DNA of 30,101 nucleotides, from positions 1-30,101 of the forward strand of contig QHYF01000063.1 of the NCBI GenBank assembly GCA_003224075.1. The letters run 5' to 3'. Both the position numbers and the translations under genes were made by a program. Under the pieces are notes generated by a model that made no database searches, was not told where the DNA came from, and saw only the letters and a list, made by a program, of their open reading frames with translations. Shown here piece after piece: positions 16,345 to 24,123 of the stretch. Every line of letters starts with the position of its first letter. Position 1 is the stretch's first letter. The stretch is from Acidobacteriota bacterium. Lineage in GTDB: Bacteria > Acidobacteriota > Terriglobia > Acidiferrales > UBA7541.

Positions 16345-17211
16345 TCATCTGTCGTAGGTGTAGAACCCACGTCCCGATTTGCGCCCGAGCCATCCAGCAG
16401 CCACATATTTCTTGAGCAAAGGACACGCGCGATACTTCGGATCGCCCAAGCCTTCTTGCAGCACGTGCATAACGTCCACGCACACGTCCAGGCCGATGAA
16501 ATCGGCCAGTTCCAGCGGCCCCATCGGATGGTTCATCCCCAGCTTCATCACCGCGTCAACGGCTTCGGCGGTGGCCACGCCCTCCATCACGCAGTAAGCC
16601 GCCTCATTAATCAGCGGCATCAGCACGCGGTTCGAAACGAACCCCGGCGCGTCATTCACCGCCACCGGATTTTTCTCCAGTTTCTCCGCCAGCTTCATCG
16701 TTGTATCGAACGTCGCGTCGCTCGTCTGGAGCGCGCGAATCACTTCCACCAGCGCCATCACCGGCACGGGATTCATGAAGTGCATCCCCACGAAGCGGTC
16801 CGGCCGTTTCGTTAATGCCGCCAGCGTCGTCATGGGAATCGAAGAAGTATTGCTCGCGATTATGACCTCCGGCCGCAGAACCCCGTCGGCTTCGGCCAGC
16901 ACCGCGCGCTTGATTTCCATCTTTTCCGGCACCGCCTCCACGACAAAATCCGCCCCTGCAATCGCCCTCATCTCCGTCGTCGCTTGCACTCTTCCAAGAA
17001 CGGCCCCCTTCTCCGGTTCCACCAGCTTGCCCTTCTTGATTTCCCGGTCCAGATTTTTCCCGATAGTGTCCAGCGCCCGCTCCAGGAACCGCTGCTCCAC
17101 GTCCCGCAGAATCACTTTGTAACCCGACCGTGCAAACACATGCGCAATCCCGTTCCCCATCGTCCCCGCACCCAGCACCGCCACCGTCTTGATCGCATCA
17201 ACGTCGATCAC
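16345..17211 (-). CDS. hbd: 3-hydroxybutyryl-CoA dehydrogenase
   Basis: A 288-residue NAD(P)-dependent dehydrogenase. The Rossmann motif is 'VLGAGTMGNGIAHVFARSG' (12-30), followed by 'DFVVEAVPEKMEIK', 'SNTSSIPMTTLA' and the catalytic region 'GMHFMNPVPVMALVE'. The C-terminal dimerisation domain contains 'PGFVSNRVLMPLINEA' and 'MNHPMGPLELADFIGLDV'. It interconverts acetoacetyl-CoA and 3-hydroxybutyryl-CoA. The GTG at 17211 is chosen because GAGG lies seven bases upstream and the length then equals the family norm. It ends a minus-strand run starting at 19298. A matching acetyl-CoA acetyltransferase is encoded at 22766-23950, so both steps from acetyl-CoA to 3-hydroxybutyryl-CoA are near each other. 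Confidence 0.93.
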   Translation of the reverse strand: MIDVDAIKTVAVLGAGTMGNGIAHVFARSGYKVILRDVEQRFLERALDTIGKNLDREIKKGKLVEPEKGAVLGRVQATTEMRAIAGADFVVEAVPEKMEIKRAVLAEADGVLRPEVIIASNTSSIPMTTLAALTKRPDRFVGMHFMNPVPVMALVEVIRALQTSDATFDTTMKLAEKLEKNPVAVNDAPGFVSNRVLMPLINEAAYCVMEGVATAEAVDAVMKLGMNHPMGPLELADFIGLDVCVDVMHVLQEGLGDPKYRACPLLKKYVAAGWLGRKSGRGFYTYDR

Positions 17212-17280
17212 GAATCGCCTCGAAGCTAAAGAGCTAAGGGAAGTGCAAGAAGTCAAGGATGCACATCACGCCAAAGCAGG

Positions 17281-17928
17281 TCAAGCGGCAGAAGAATCGC
17301 TACGCAGCTTGCTTTCTCGCGTTGACGGAGCCGTCAACGCCAACCACGCAGCGAGCGTGGCGAACTTTTCGTCCTGCGACCACGGCGAGCCGAGCGGCCG
17401 TCCGAGTTCAGTAACCCGCCGCATCAGCCCCGCGGGCTGCACGTGGAGAACCCGCCCGGCCCGTTCGAGAAGTTCGCGTTCCTTGATGCCCTCCGTTCGC
17501 AGGCCGAGTCGTGCGCCAGAGTGAACGATGGCTTCGCGGAAGAGCTCTGCGTCCGCGGTGTGAATCAGCGCATGCGAGGCAAGAATTTTTTCCAGTTCAG
17601 GAAGCGGTCTTCCTGAGGCGAGAACAAGTCCGCACCCCTTGAGCGCAATGCCCTGCTTTTGCAAATCGCTTTGCAGTCCGTGAATTGCGCGATGAGCGAG
17701 TCGCCTTGCCTCATCCCGGACTCGTTCGATGAACTCGCGAGCCTGCCCCAGCAGCATTTTTTCTGCGGTGTGATATGGCTGCCGAAATTCGTATGTGAAA
17801 GTCTCAACGAGATACACCCGCTCACGCGCTAGAACTACTGGCGCGCCTTTTTCCAAACACACCGTGACAAGCGCCGTCCACCCCGAATGCACGCGAAAGC
17901 CGAGCGTTGCTTGTTTCGAATGACCCAC
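17281..17928 (-). CDS. Conserved-looking protein of unknown function
   Basis: A 215-residue soluble protein starting at GTG 17928, ten bases after the stop of the zinc-ribbon gene, and 70 bases before the hbd start. I do not recognise the family. The N-terminal strand-rich part ('ATLGFRVHSGWTALVTVCLEKG', residues about 7-28) and the later 'KGCGLVLASGRPLPELEKILASHA' and 'GSPWSQDEKFATLAAWLAL' look like an alternating alpha/beta fold, possibly of the actin/RNase H type, but no catalytic motif is clear. A Thr/Tyr-rich basic segment lies at about 45-60. Co-direction with the neighbours suggests one transcript with the zinc-ribbon proteins. Confidence 0.65.
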   Translation of the reverse strand: MGHSKQATLGFRVHSGWTALVTVCLEKGAPVVLARERVYLVETFTYEFRQPYHTAEKMLLGQAREFIERVRDEARRLAHRAIHGLQSDLQKQGIALKGCGLVLASGRPLPELEKILASHALIHTADAELFREAIVHSGARLGLRTEGIKERELLERAGRVLHVQPAGLMRRVTELGRPLGSPWSQDEKFATLAAWLALTAPSTRESKLRSDSSAA

Positions 17929-17938
17929 TGTGAAAGAC

Positions 17939-18568
17939 CTACACCGGCGGCGCGCCTTCGACAATCTCCCGGATGATCTCGCGCGCGCGAGCTTCATCCT
18001 CGGGCGGAGCGTAAACAGCCGCTTTCTGGCCGTGCCGCTCCACGCGAATCGGAATTCCGTTTTCTTTCAACGCTGCTCCCAGAAACCTTGCGAGATTTTC
18101 ATCGTCTCCGGACCACACTTCGCACGTAGCCATGCCCATTGCAGGAGATTTGGCTTTCGGCGCTGCTTGCGCCGACTCTTCATCCGCCGCCAGCGCCATG
18201 TCCACCGGCCCTTCGTTCAGAAGCTTTTCGAGAATTACCTCTGCTTCGGCAAGATTTGAAGAGAGGACGGCAACCTCGAAGCCAAACCGCGGATGCGCGT
18301 GATCCAGCAATTGATCAATAGGGCGCGCACTCGGGCCGCTGCCGAGAGGCTGCTCGTAAAACGGAATGTTTGCTTCAGCAAGAGCTTCCAAGATGGAAGC
18401 ATGAAGAGCCGCGTCTTCGCCTCGCCACAACTGCACCAGGGCACTGCCGGGATAGGCCTTTTCAACCATCTCATCCGCTTCGGCCACATCAGTGACGAGC
18501 GTGACGTGGCAGCGGCTGCAGAATACCGTTCCGTGCGGGAACTCTGTATTGCAGGCAGGGCAGATCAT
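17939..18568 (-). CDS. Zinc-ribbon protein with DUF2007-type signal-transducing domains (paralogue A)
   Basis: A 209-residue protein. An N-terminal zinc ribbon (C3, C6, C17, C20 in 'CPACNTEF' and 'FCSRCHVTL') is followed by two segments of DUF2007 type, the PII-like 'putative prokaryotic signal transducing protein' family. The first is about 44-120 ('LVQLWRGEDAALHASILEALAEANIPF'). The second is about 145-209 ('CEVWSGDDENLARFLGAALKENGIPI', ending 'AREIIREIVEGAPPV'). No membrane segment. Its layout and C-terminus match the genes at 18610-19298 and 21665-22753, so the three are paralogues. The molecular function of the family is not known to me; zinc binding is inferred from the cysteines. Confidence 0.8.
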   Translation of the reverse strand: MICPACNTEFPHGTVFCSRCHVTLVTDVAEADEMVEKAYPGSALVQLWRGEDAALHASILEALAEANIPFYEQPLGSGPSARPIDQLLDHAHPRFGFEVAVLSSNLAEAEVILEKLLNEGPVDMALAADEESAQAAPKAKSPAMGMATCEVWSGDDENLARFLGAALKENGIPIRVERHGQKAAVYAPPEDEARAREIIREIVEGAPPV

Positions 18569-18609
18569 GACGCGGGGAAGTCTACTACAACCGGAATCAG
18601 CGCGATCAC

Positions 18610-18935
18610 TTACGCGGGCGGCGCGCCTTCCACGATTTCACGCACAATTTCTCTCGCCCGCTGCTCATCTTCCGCGGCCACGAACAAAGAGATCTTTCCT
18701 CCTATATTCTCCTGACGCACACCGATTTGGTTTTCGCGCAGCGAGGCGATCAGCATGTCACGAAGCGACGAATCATCACCGCTCCAGATTTCCGCGGTGC
18801 TCTCCTCGGGCGGCGCATCCGAAAGATTGCCTTCCGTGGGAGGGCCGGGAATGTTGTGGACGGCAGCTTGCGAAAGCTGCGGCGCGTTTCGGGAAGAAGG
18901 GACGGAGGGCTGAGAGTCTCCGCGGCCCGGGGATC
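18610..18935 (-). pseudogene. C-terminal DUF2007 segment of paralogue B, out of frame
   Basis: On the minus strand, a second frame encodes 'AEIWSGDDSSLRDMLIASL', then 'GKISLFVAAEDEQ' and the ending 'AREIVREIVEGAPPA' followed by TAA at 18610-18612. This matches the last 65 residues of the paralogues at 17939 and 21665 almost position by position. The frame is open back to at least 18935, where the N-terminal frame still reads normally, so a single -1 or +2 shift somewhere in 18840-18935, for example at the CCCCGGG run near 18930, would restore an intact protein of about 228 residues. Confidence 0.7.
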
Positions 18936-19298
18936 GGAATCCTCCAGATCGAAAGCTTCCTTGACCGCGGCTTCGGCTCTTTCATACATGGAGAATGGGA
19001 CGCCAATCTGAAACGCTGGATAGTTCGAAAGGTTGAAGAGGTGATCCTGACGGCGGACGGTCTTGTGCGGGATGTCGGCATCGTCCAGAACCGAGCACAA
19101 TTCTGCGTGGGTCCGCGGATCGTCCCCTTTCCAGAAAGAGCAGAACGGATCTTCGTCACTCTCGACTGGCGAAGCCCCTTGACTTGTTTCAGCAGAGTCA
19201 CTTTCCTTGGCCGGAAGTGTATACACCAGGTCCACGTCGCAATCCGCGCAGCGCGTGAATCCTTGCCGGTACTCCGCTTTGCATTGAGGACAGAACAT
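18750..19298 (-). CDS. Zinc-ribbon/DUF2007 protein (paralogue B), N-terminal part as read, frameshifted
   Basis: The frame as read gives 182 residues: a zinc ribbon (C3, C6, C17, C20, same spacing as paralogue A) and one DUF2007-like segment (about 53-120, 'FCSFWKGDDPRTHAELCSVLDDADIPHKTV' to 'AEAAVKEAFDLEDSD'). After about residue 125 the sequence becomes Arg/Pro-rich and loses resemblance to the family, because the second DUF2007 segment lies in another frame (see 18610-18935). As read, the protein would lack its conserved C-terminus. Either this is a recent pseudogene or a base is missing from the sequence. It starts the minus-strand run that continues into paralogue A 42 bases further on. 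Confidence 0.7.
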   Translation of the reverse strand: MFCPQCKAEYRQGFTRCADCDVDLVYTLPAKESDSAETSQGASPVESDEDPFCSFWKGDDPRTHAELCSVLDDADIPHKTVRRQDHLFNLSNYPAFQIGVPFSMYERAEAAVKEAFDLEDSDPRAAETLSPPSLLPETRRSFRKLPSTTFPALPRKAIFRMRRPRRAPRKSGAVMIRRFVTC

Positions 19299-19377
19299 TA
19301 CGCCGCGAGTCTACTACACCTGGCACTCCATCTTGGACCGCCGATCGGCAGGACCCGCTGCTGCCTCGTCTTTTTCC

Positions 19378-19409
19378 TTGACTTGCTATTTCCGATCCAT
19401 TACTATAAT
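19378..19409 (+). promoter_or_regulatory. Candidate sigma-70 promoter
   Basis: TTGACT (19378-19383) is followed after 17 bases by TACTAT (19401-19406), which overlaps a TATAAT at 19404-19409. It points towards the sigma/anti-sigma operon and would give a leader of about 450 bases. Confidence 0.4.
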
Positions 19410-19543
19410 GGCCAGGTAAACGTCTCTCTGGAGTGCGGCGGTTTACGCCCGGCTCCTGCCGAAGCCGTCGTGCCGTTGTTCTTTTCTCCGGTGTCTTTCC
19501 CGTTTGCTGCCATCAACTGAAAACGCGCCTTTTAGAATCAACA

Positions 19544-19613
19544 ACTTACGAAATGCAAGTTTTGTAAGTCCCTTGTTTTGACATTCATACAAACTGCCGG
19601 GGGTGTGTACCCC
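19544..19613. repeat. Two adjacent hairpins in the sigma-factor leader
   Basis: The first pairs ACTTACGAAA (19544-19553) with TTTTGTAAGT (19560-19569), ten pairs with one G-T and a 6-base loop. The second pairs GGGGT (19600-19604) with ACCCC (19609-19613) around GTGT. They may form an attenuator, a dyad operator or a short interspersed repeat. No second copy was found in this window. Confidence 0.45.
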
Positions 19614-19862
19614 TGCCACTTTTCTAACATTTAACCGAACCTGTCAGGTCCCCCACTCTTGATAAGCAGGTACGAGCGCCAGCCTCGACATAACTCATTG
19701 TCCGAGAACGACATCCTGTATCCCGTCTGCGTGCGTCTTTTCGGGACTCGCGCGCGTATACCAGTTAGAATGAGCGCCACGAATACATGCGGAACGGCAC
19801 TGCGGTTTATTTTCGCTGGAGGCCCGGCCTTCTCGGGAGCAATTTCCTTCTCGGCCACGCCC

Positions 19863-20426
19863 ATGGGCGATGAAGCGAAGGCCATCGCCCGCGGCCTGCA
19901 GCGCCGCGACCCGGATCTGCTCGACCGGCTGATCGAGCAGTATCAATACCGGCTGTTCCGCTACCTGGTTTACATCACCGGAAACAAAGAACGCGCCGAA
20001 GATTTTTTCCAGGAAACCTGGATCCGCGTTCTCGAGCGCGGCCACCAGTACGACGGCAGGTCCAGATTTGAAGCCTGGCTCTTTGCCATCGCCCGCCACT
20101 TGGTGATTGATTGGCAGCGCGCCAAGAAAACGCAAAGCCTCGATGCATTGACCGATCCGGAGCAGGAGCACCCGCTCCAGTTCGCAAACGAGAATGAGCC
20201 CTCGCCGTTGCACCAGGTCCTGAGCCAGGAAAAAGAAGAAAACGTCCAGGCGTCGCTCGAAAAAATTCCCGCGATTTACCGCGAAGTGCTGGTCCTGCGC
20301 TTTCAGGAAGAATTGCGGATTGACGAGATGGCCGGCGTACTTTCCATCCCGGTCTCTACAGTGAAGTCGCGGCTATACCGCGGGCTGGAAGCGCTGCGCG
20401 GGGCGCTCCCGGGAGGTACCGCATGA
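19863..20426 (+). CDS. RNA polymerase sigma factor, ECF/sigma-70 family
   Basis: A 187-residue sigma factor with only regions 2 and 4. Region 2 is about residues 22-85 ('LFRYLVYITGNKERAEDFFQETWIRVLERG', 'FEAWLFAIARHLVIDWQR') and region 4 about 132-182 ('IPAIYREVLVLRFQEELRIDEMAGVLSIPVSTVKSRLYRGLEALR'). This is the ECF layout. The ATG at 19863 is chosen from the family N-terminus; an earlier in-frame ATG at 19770 would add 31 residues of no resemblance and neither has a good Shine-Dalgarno. Its stop overlaps the start of a zinc-binding anti-sigma gene (ATGA), so the pair is translationally coupled. Regulon unknown. Confidence 0.92.
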   Translation: MGDEAKAIARGLQRRDPDLLDRLIEQYQYRLFRYLVYITGNKERAEDFFQETWIRVLERGHQYDGRSRFEAWLFAIARHLVIDWQRAKKTQSLDALTDPEQEHPLQFANENEPSPLHQVLSQEKEENVQASLEKIPAIYREVLVLRFQEELRIDEMAGVLSIPVSTVKSRLYRGLEALRGALPGGTA

Positions 20427-20902
20427 GCGCCGATTTGCATGTAAGAGCCCACCAATTCATCGCGAAGGAGCGCGTGGAGGGGCTTGCGCAGGCCGAGCGC
20501 GAGTGGCTCGGCGCACATCTGCAGGAATGTGCGCGCTGCGCGGAGTTCGCGCGGCAAACCGAGCAGGCGCTGCGGTCGCTGCGCACCGCGGCAATTCCCT
20601 TCCCGAGCGGGCTCGCCAGCCGCACACAGTTTCGCGTGCGCCTGCGCGCGCAAGAATTGCGCGAGCGCGAGCCGCACCGCCGGGCACTGTGGCTTGCCTG
20701 CGCGGTTTCCTGGGCCTGCGGCATTTTCAGCGCCCCATACGTTTGGCGGCTGTTTGAATGGTTCGGACAGCTCACTGGAATGCCCAAACTGGTCTGGGAA
20801 CTCGGCTTTGGATTGTGGTGGACGATTCCCGTTCTGTTTGCCGCAGTCGTTTTGCTGATGGAAAACGCGCGGTATTCCGACGAAGCCGGCTGGATGAGGT
20901 AA
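20423..20902 (+). CDS. Membrane-bound zinc-finger anti-sigma factor
   Basis: A 159-residue protein with an N-terminal ZAS-type anti-sigma domain: H32-x3-C36-x2-C39 in 'AHLQECARCAEF', a helix before it and an Arg-rich helix after it (about 60-85). Two hydrophobic segments follow (about 88-106 and 128-146). In this family the cytoplasmic ZAS domain holds the partner sigma factor and the membrane part senses the signal. The HxxxCxxC site may be redox-sensitive. The overlap with the sigma gene makes that protein the obvious partner. No extracellular sensor domain is present, only a loop of about 20 residues. Confidence 0.85.
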   Translation: MSADLHVRAHQFIAKERVEGLAQAEREWLGAHLQECARCAEFARQTEQALRSLRTAAIPFPSGLASRTQFRVRLRAQELREREPHRRALWLACAVSWACGIFSAPYVWRLFEWFGQLTGMPKLVWELGFGLWWTIPVLFAAVVLLMENARYSDEAGWMR

Positions 20903-20920
20903 GGCAGCTAAAAAGACTTT

Positions 20921-20955
20921 TGCAGGGGCGGGGCTTGCTTCCCTGAGGTTTTTTG
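20921..20955 (+). terminator. Possible terminator after the anti-sigma gene
   Basis: CAGGG (20923-20927) pairs with CCCTG (20941-20945), followed by AGG and TTTTTT (20949-20954). The stem is short and the loop long, so readthrough into the next gene is plausible. Confidence 0.4.
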
Positions 20956-20997
20956 AAGGGCTCGACCGCTCTTAGACGAGTGGAGAAAGAGAAAAGA

Positions 20998-21636
20998 ATG
21001 TCGGACTATTCGCAAAAGGTGACGAGTTCCTTCAACGAAAGAATGCGCCTCATCCGCCTTCGCCGGAAGAAGGAGAATCTTCGGTTCTGGGACGAATTTC
21101 GCATCATCCCGCGATGGCTGATCGTTCTGGTCATCCTGCTCTTCCTCCTCGCGCAGGGCATCGCGCTTTTGGTGAACTTGAGCGCGCCTCAGCGTGGGGA
21201 CCAGATCTTTCCGCCAGAGCTGAAGTACGACCCTGTTCTAGCTTCTCTGGCATTGGCAGGCATCGTCACGGCTGTCAGTCTTGTCCTGGCGGCTTTCGTC
21301 TTTTTGATCGCCTACGTCAACCGCGATGCCAAGCGCCGCGGGATGCATGTGGCTTTGTGGACTTTACTGGCGTTGCTTCTTTCGTGGCCTTTCCCCTTTC
21401 TTGGTGTGATCATCTATTTCCTGCTGCGCGAACCCTTGCCTTACCCTTGCCCTCAGTGCGGCAACAGCGTTGGCGCGCGGTTCAACTTTTGCCCGAATTG
21501 CAAATGCAACCTGCATCCCTCCTGCCCGCAATGCAATCGCGAGATTGCCGAAACCGACAAGTTTTGCCCCTACTGCGGCAATGACCTGAAGACAGTAGCG
21601 AGCTCCATTGAAGTTCCAGCGCAAGGGTCAGTGTAA
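20998..21636 (+). CDS. Membrane protein with two C-terminal zinc ribbons
   Basis: A 212-residue protein. A basic N-terminal segment (about 12-30) precedes three hydrophobic helices (about 40-60, 82-106, 118-142). The cytoplasmic C-terminus has two zinc ribbons: C151/C154 with C165/C168, and C176/C179 with C190/C193, in typical 'CPQCGNSV' and 'FCPYCGNDL' contexts. The ATG at 20998 is preferred to an upstream GTG-type start because a GGAGAAAG-type Shine-Dalgarno precedes it and the protein then begins with the usual polar N-terminus. It lies 95 bases after the anti-sigma gene. The function is not known; a role with the zinc-ribbon/DUF2007 neighbours is possible. Confidence 0.75.
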   Translation: MSDYSQKVTSSFNERMRLIRLRRKKENLRFWDEFRIIPRWLIVLVILLFLLAQGIALLVNLSAPQRGDQIFPPELKYDPVLASLALAGIVTAVSLVLAAFVFLIAYVNRDAKRRGMHVALWTLLALLLSWPFPFLGVIIYFLLREPLPYPCPQCGNSVGARFNFCPNCKCNLHPSCPQCNREIAETDKFCPYCGNDLKTVASSIEVPAQGSV

Positions 21637-21664
21637 ACACGCCTGCGAAACATCGTTTTGCTCG

Positions 21665-22753
21665 TCAGGCCGGGGGAGTCGCTTCAAGAACTTCGCGGAT
21701 GATTTCCCGGGCGGCGCCTTCATCGGAAGGAAGAACGAAGTAGCGAAGCATTCCCGGTGCGCGGCCCTGGCGGCGATAGGGAATGCGGTTCTCAAGAAAG
21801 CAATCTTCAAGGAGCTTCGCCAGGGCAGCGTCTCCACCGGACCAGATTTCTGCGGTGGCCGCCGCAGGATTCCAAGGTTGCCGGGCCGGCATCGTTGGCC
21901 CGTTGCCACTTTCGGATAATTCCGGACTGGTTTCATTACCGAAGAACGGACTGTCTTGAATGTCCGCGAGGAGCTCCTTGACCTTCGGAAGATCGCTGGC
22001 GAACACACGGATTATGTACTTGGGACGGGGCATGGCAAGTTCAAAGACGAGATGATCGCTGGTGCCTTGCACATGGTGCTGAATCCCCGCCTCGCGGAGC
22101 GCGGCAACTGCACGGCTGACGGCAACAGGGTCGCCGCCACGCCAAGCCACTTTAAGGTGCTCCGTACGCTCTTTTTCATTCAGAGGTCGGCCACGAAGCT
22201 CTGCCGGAACGAGCGCTACCCCGCAGACCGCGCATCGGTCATAACCGGAACTGTATGCGGTATCACAGACGGGACAATACTTGAGCGGAGTTGGATGAGA
22301 CCCTGCCGGAATGGAATCCTCTGCGGGAAGAGGCTCGACGATCAATTGCGCTTTGCAACTGGGACAAGCAGCGAGGAATGCGGAACAAGCGGCCGAGCAA
22401 TTGTAGCAGATCTGGGTCGGCGCAGACCCGGTCTGGCGAGTTGCCAGCAAAGCCGAAGCAACATTCAAGGCCCGATCAAAACCATCCGAAAGAACACGAA
22501 TCGTGGATGCGCGATGAGTGATGGCGCCAATCAGGCCACCAAGGGCACGCTCCGAACGCGCAGGAATCTGGGCCTCAGAAAGAGTGGCGGTTACAAAGTC
22601 AAACTCGTCCAGGTCGCGGCCGCTCCAAAGAAGCCGCGGGGGATTCGCGCGCACCTCCTCGGCACTGAGCGTGGCAACCAATGCGGCCCCGCACGTAACG
22701 CATCTTTCAATTTCTTGGCGATATTCTGCGGCGCACAACGGGCAGTACTTCAA
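21665..22753 (-). CDS. Triple zinc-ribbon/DUF2007 protein (paralogue C, expanded)
   Basis: A 362-residue soluble protein that extends the plan of paralogues A and B. It has three zinc ribbons (C4/C7/C18/C21; C116/C119/C130/C133; C160/C163/C174/C177) and three DUF2007-like segments, each beginning with a W-x-G-x-D-type motif: 'LLWSGRDLDEFDFVTATL' (41-58), 'VAWRGGDPVAVSRAVAAL' (202-219) and 'AEIWSGGDAALAKLLEDC' (301-318). The C-terminus 'AREIIREVLEATPPA' matches the other two copies. The ends of this gene and of the zinc-ribbon membrane protein converge 28 bases apart. On the minus strand it lies directly after the thiolase gene and is probably cotranscribed with it. Function unknown. Confidence 0.82.
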   Translation of the reverse strand: MKYCPLCAAEYRQEIERCVTCGAALVATLSAEEVRANPPRLLWSGRDLDEFDFVTATLSEAQIPARSERALGGLIGAITHRASTIRVLSDGFDRALNVASALLATRQTGSAPTQICYNCSAACSAFLAACPSCKAQLIVEPLPAEDSIPAGSHPTPLKYCPVCDTAYSSGYDRCAVCGVALVPAELRGRPLNEKERTEHLKVAWRGGDPVAVSRAVAALREAGIQHHVQGTSDHLVFELAMPRPKYIIRVFASDLPKVKELLADIQDSPFFGNETSPELSESGNGPTMPARQPWNPAAATAEIWSGGDAALAKLLEDCFLENRIPYRRQGRAPGMLRYFVLPSDEGAAREIIREVLEATPPA

Positions 22754-22765
22754 CGGATTCCTTGT

Positions 22766-23950
22766 CTAATACCGTTCGACGGCCAGGGCGACGGCGTTGC
22801 CGCCGCCGAGGCAAAGGGCGGCGACGCCGCGCTTCAGGTTGCGGCGCTGCAATTCGTAGAGCAGCGTGACGAGAATGCGCGCGCCTGAAGCTCCAATGGG
22901 ATGGCCGAGCGCAACAGCGCCGCCGTTCACGTTGACCTTTTCTGGGTTGAGCTTGAGCTGACGCGTTACGGCAATGGCCGCAACAGAGAAGGCCTCATTG
23001 AGCTCAATGAGGTCCACATCCTTGTCGCGGTTCCAGCCGGTTTTCGTGAGCAACTTCTCGACGGCGTCCACAGGCGCCATCATCACCCATTTGGGCTCAA
23101 CGCCGCTGACAGCCTGAGCCACGATGCGCGCTATCGGCTGCTTGCCGAGCCGCGACGCGTTGCGTTCGCTGGTGACGATGAGCGCCGCCGCGCCGTCGTT
23201 CGTGCCGGGAGCGTTGCCGGCGGTGACCGTGCCGTCTTTCTTGAACGCCGGTTTTAGTTTCGCCAGCACCTCTAACGATGTATCTTCGCGCGGCGATTCG
23301 TCGTACTTAATGACCACGGGATCGCACTTTTTCTGCGGGACTTCGATGGGAAGAATCTGCGCCTCAAAGAAGCAGGACTTGCGGGCGCGCACAGCCTTCT
23401 GGTGACTTTCCACCGCGAAGCGATCCTGCTCCTCGCGCGTGATGCCGTATTTTTCGGCGACCAATTCACCGGTCATACCCATATGAAAATTTTCGTAGGC
23501 GTCCCAGAGGCCATCGTTAATCATCGAGTCGACCAGCTTGCCATCGCCGATGCGATATCCGGTGCGCGCCTGCGGCAGGAGATATGGGCAATTTGACATG
23601 GACTCCATGCCGCCGGCCACCACAATTTCCGATTCGCCGAGCTGGACGGCCTGCGCCGCGAGCGCCACCGCTTTCAGTCCCGAGCCGCAGACTTTGTTGA
23701 TGGTCATGGCCGCGACGCGCGGCTCGCAGCCGCCTTTGAGCGCCGCCTGGCGCGCCGGATTTTGGCCAAGGCCCGCCTGAACGACGTTGCCGAGAATGGC
23801 TTCATCCACCTGTTTGGGTTCGAGCCCGGCGCGGCGGATGGCTTCCGCGACAGCTTTGCCGCCCAGTTCCGGCGCGGAGAAACCGGCGAGACCGCCTTGA
23901 AATTTCCCGATGGGGGTGCGGACGGCGGAGAGAATGACGGGGATTTCCAT
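22766..23950 (-). CDS. Acetyl-CoA C-acetyltransferase (thiolase)
   Basis: A 394-residue thiolase. The acyl-accepting Cys is C88 in 'NKVCGSGLKAV', the catalytic His is H350 in 'GHPIGASG', and the second Cys is C380 in 'CLGGGNAVAL'. It joins two acetyl-CoA into acetoacetyl-CoA or runs in reverse for beta-oxidation; the biosynthetic-type length and motifs fit acetyl-CoA acetyltransferase. A strong GGAGG lies seven bases before the ATG, and TATAAT sits 40 bases upstream without a clear -35. The product is the substrate of the 3-hydroxybutyryl-CoA dehydrogenase at 16345. The stop lies 12 bases before the start of paralogue C on the same strand. Confidence 0.95.
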   Translation of the reverse strand: MEIPVILSAVRTPIGKFQGGLAGFSAPELGGKAVAEAIRRAGLEPKQVDEAILGNVVQAGLGQNPARQAALKGGCEPRVAAMTINKVCGSGLKAVALAAQAVQLGESEIVVAGGMESMSNCPYLLPQARTGYRIGDGKLVDSMINDGLWDAYENFHMGMTGELVAEKYGITREEQDRFAVESHQKAVRARKSCFFEAQILPIEVPQKKCDPVVIKYDESPREDTSLEVLAKLKPAFKKDGTVTAGNAPGTNDGAAALIVTSERNASRLGKQPIARIVAQAVSGVEPKWVMMAPVDAVEKLLTKTGWNRDKDVDLIELNEAFSVAAIAVTRQLKLNPEKVNVNGGAVALGHPIGASGARILVTLLYELQRRNLKRGVAALCLGGGNAVALAVERY

Positions 23951-24123
23951 GGTGAGCCTCCTGCGGAGCGACGCGCCGTATTATACCGCGATGCGCGGGA
24001 GGCTGCGTCGCAGCGGGTCAATTCTCGGTATCCCGACTTCCAGGCGGCCGCTGGCCTGGCGGCTCAAATCGCACTCCGCAGAAATGATGGTAGTCTCAGA
24101 TACAATTCGTTCGGAGGCAACCG

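Larger units (their letters stand above)
19299..19862. other. Regulatory spacer of about 560 bases between paralogue B and the sigma factor gene
   Basis: No coding frame is convincing here. It holds a candidate plus-strand promoter near 19378-19409, two neighbouring hairpins (19544-19613) and a TTGACA hexamer between them (19578-19583) without a good -10. The sigma factor frame is open from 19659, but the family match begins only at 19863. Confidence 0.5.

Noticed and set aside
18492..19520. 342-codon open frame on the plus strand
   Set aside because: Antisense to the zinc-ribbon paralogues A and B, whose cysteine motifs and shared C-termini show the true coding strand.
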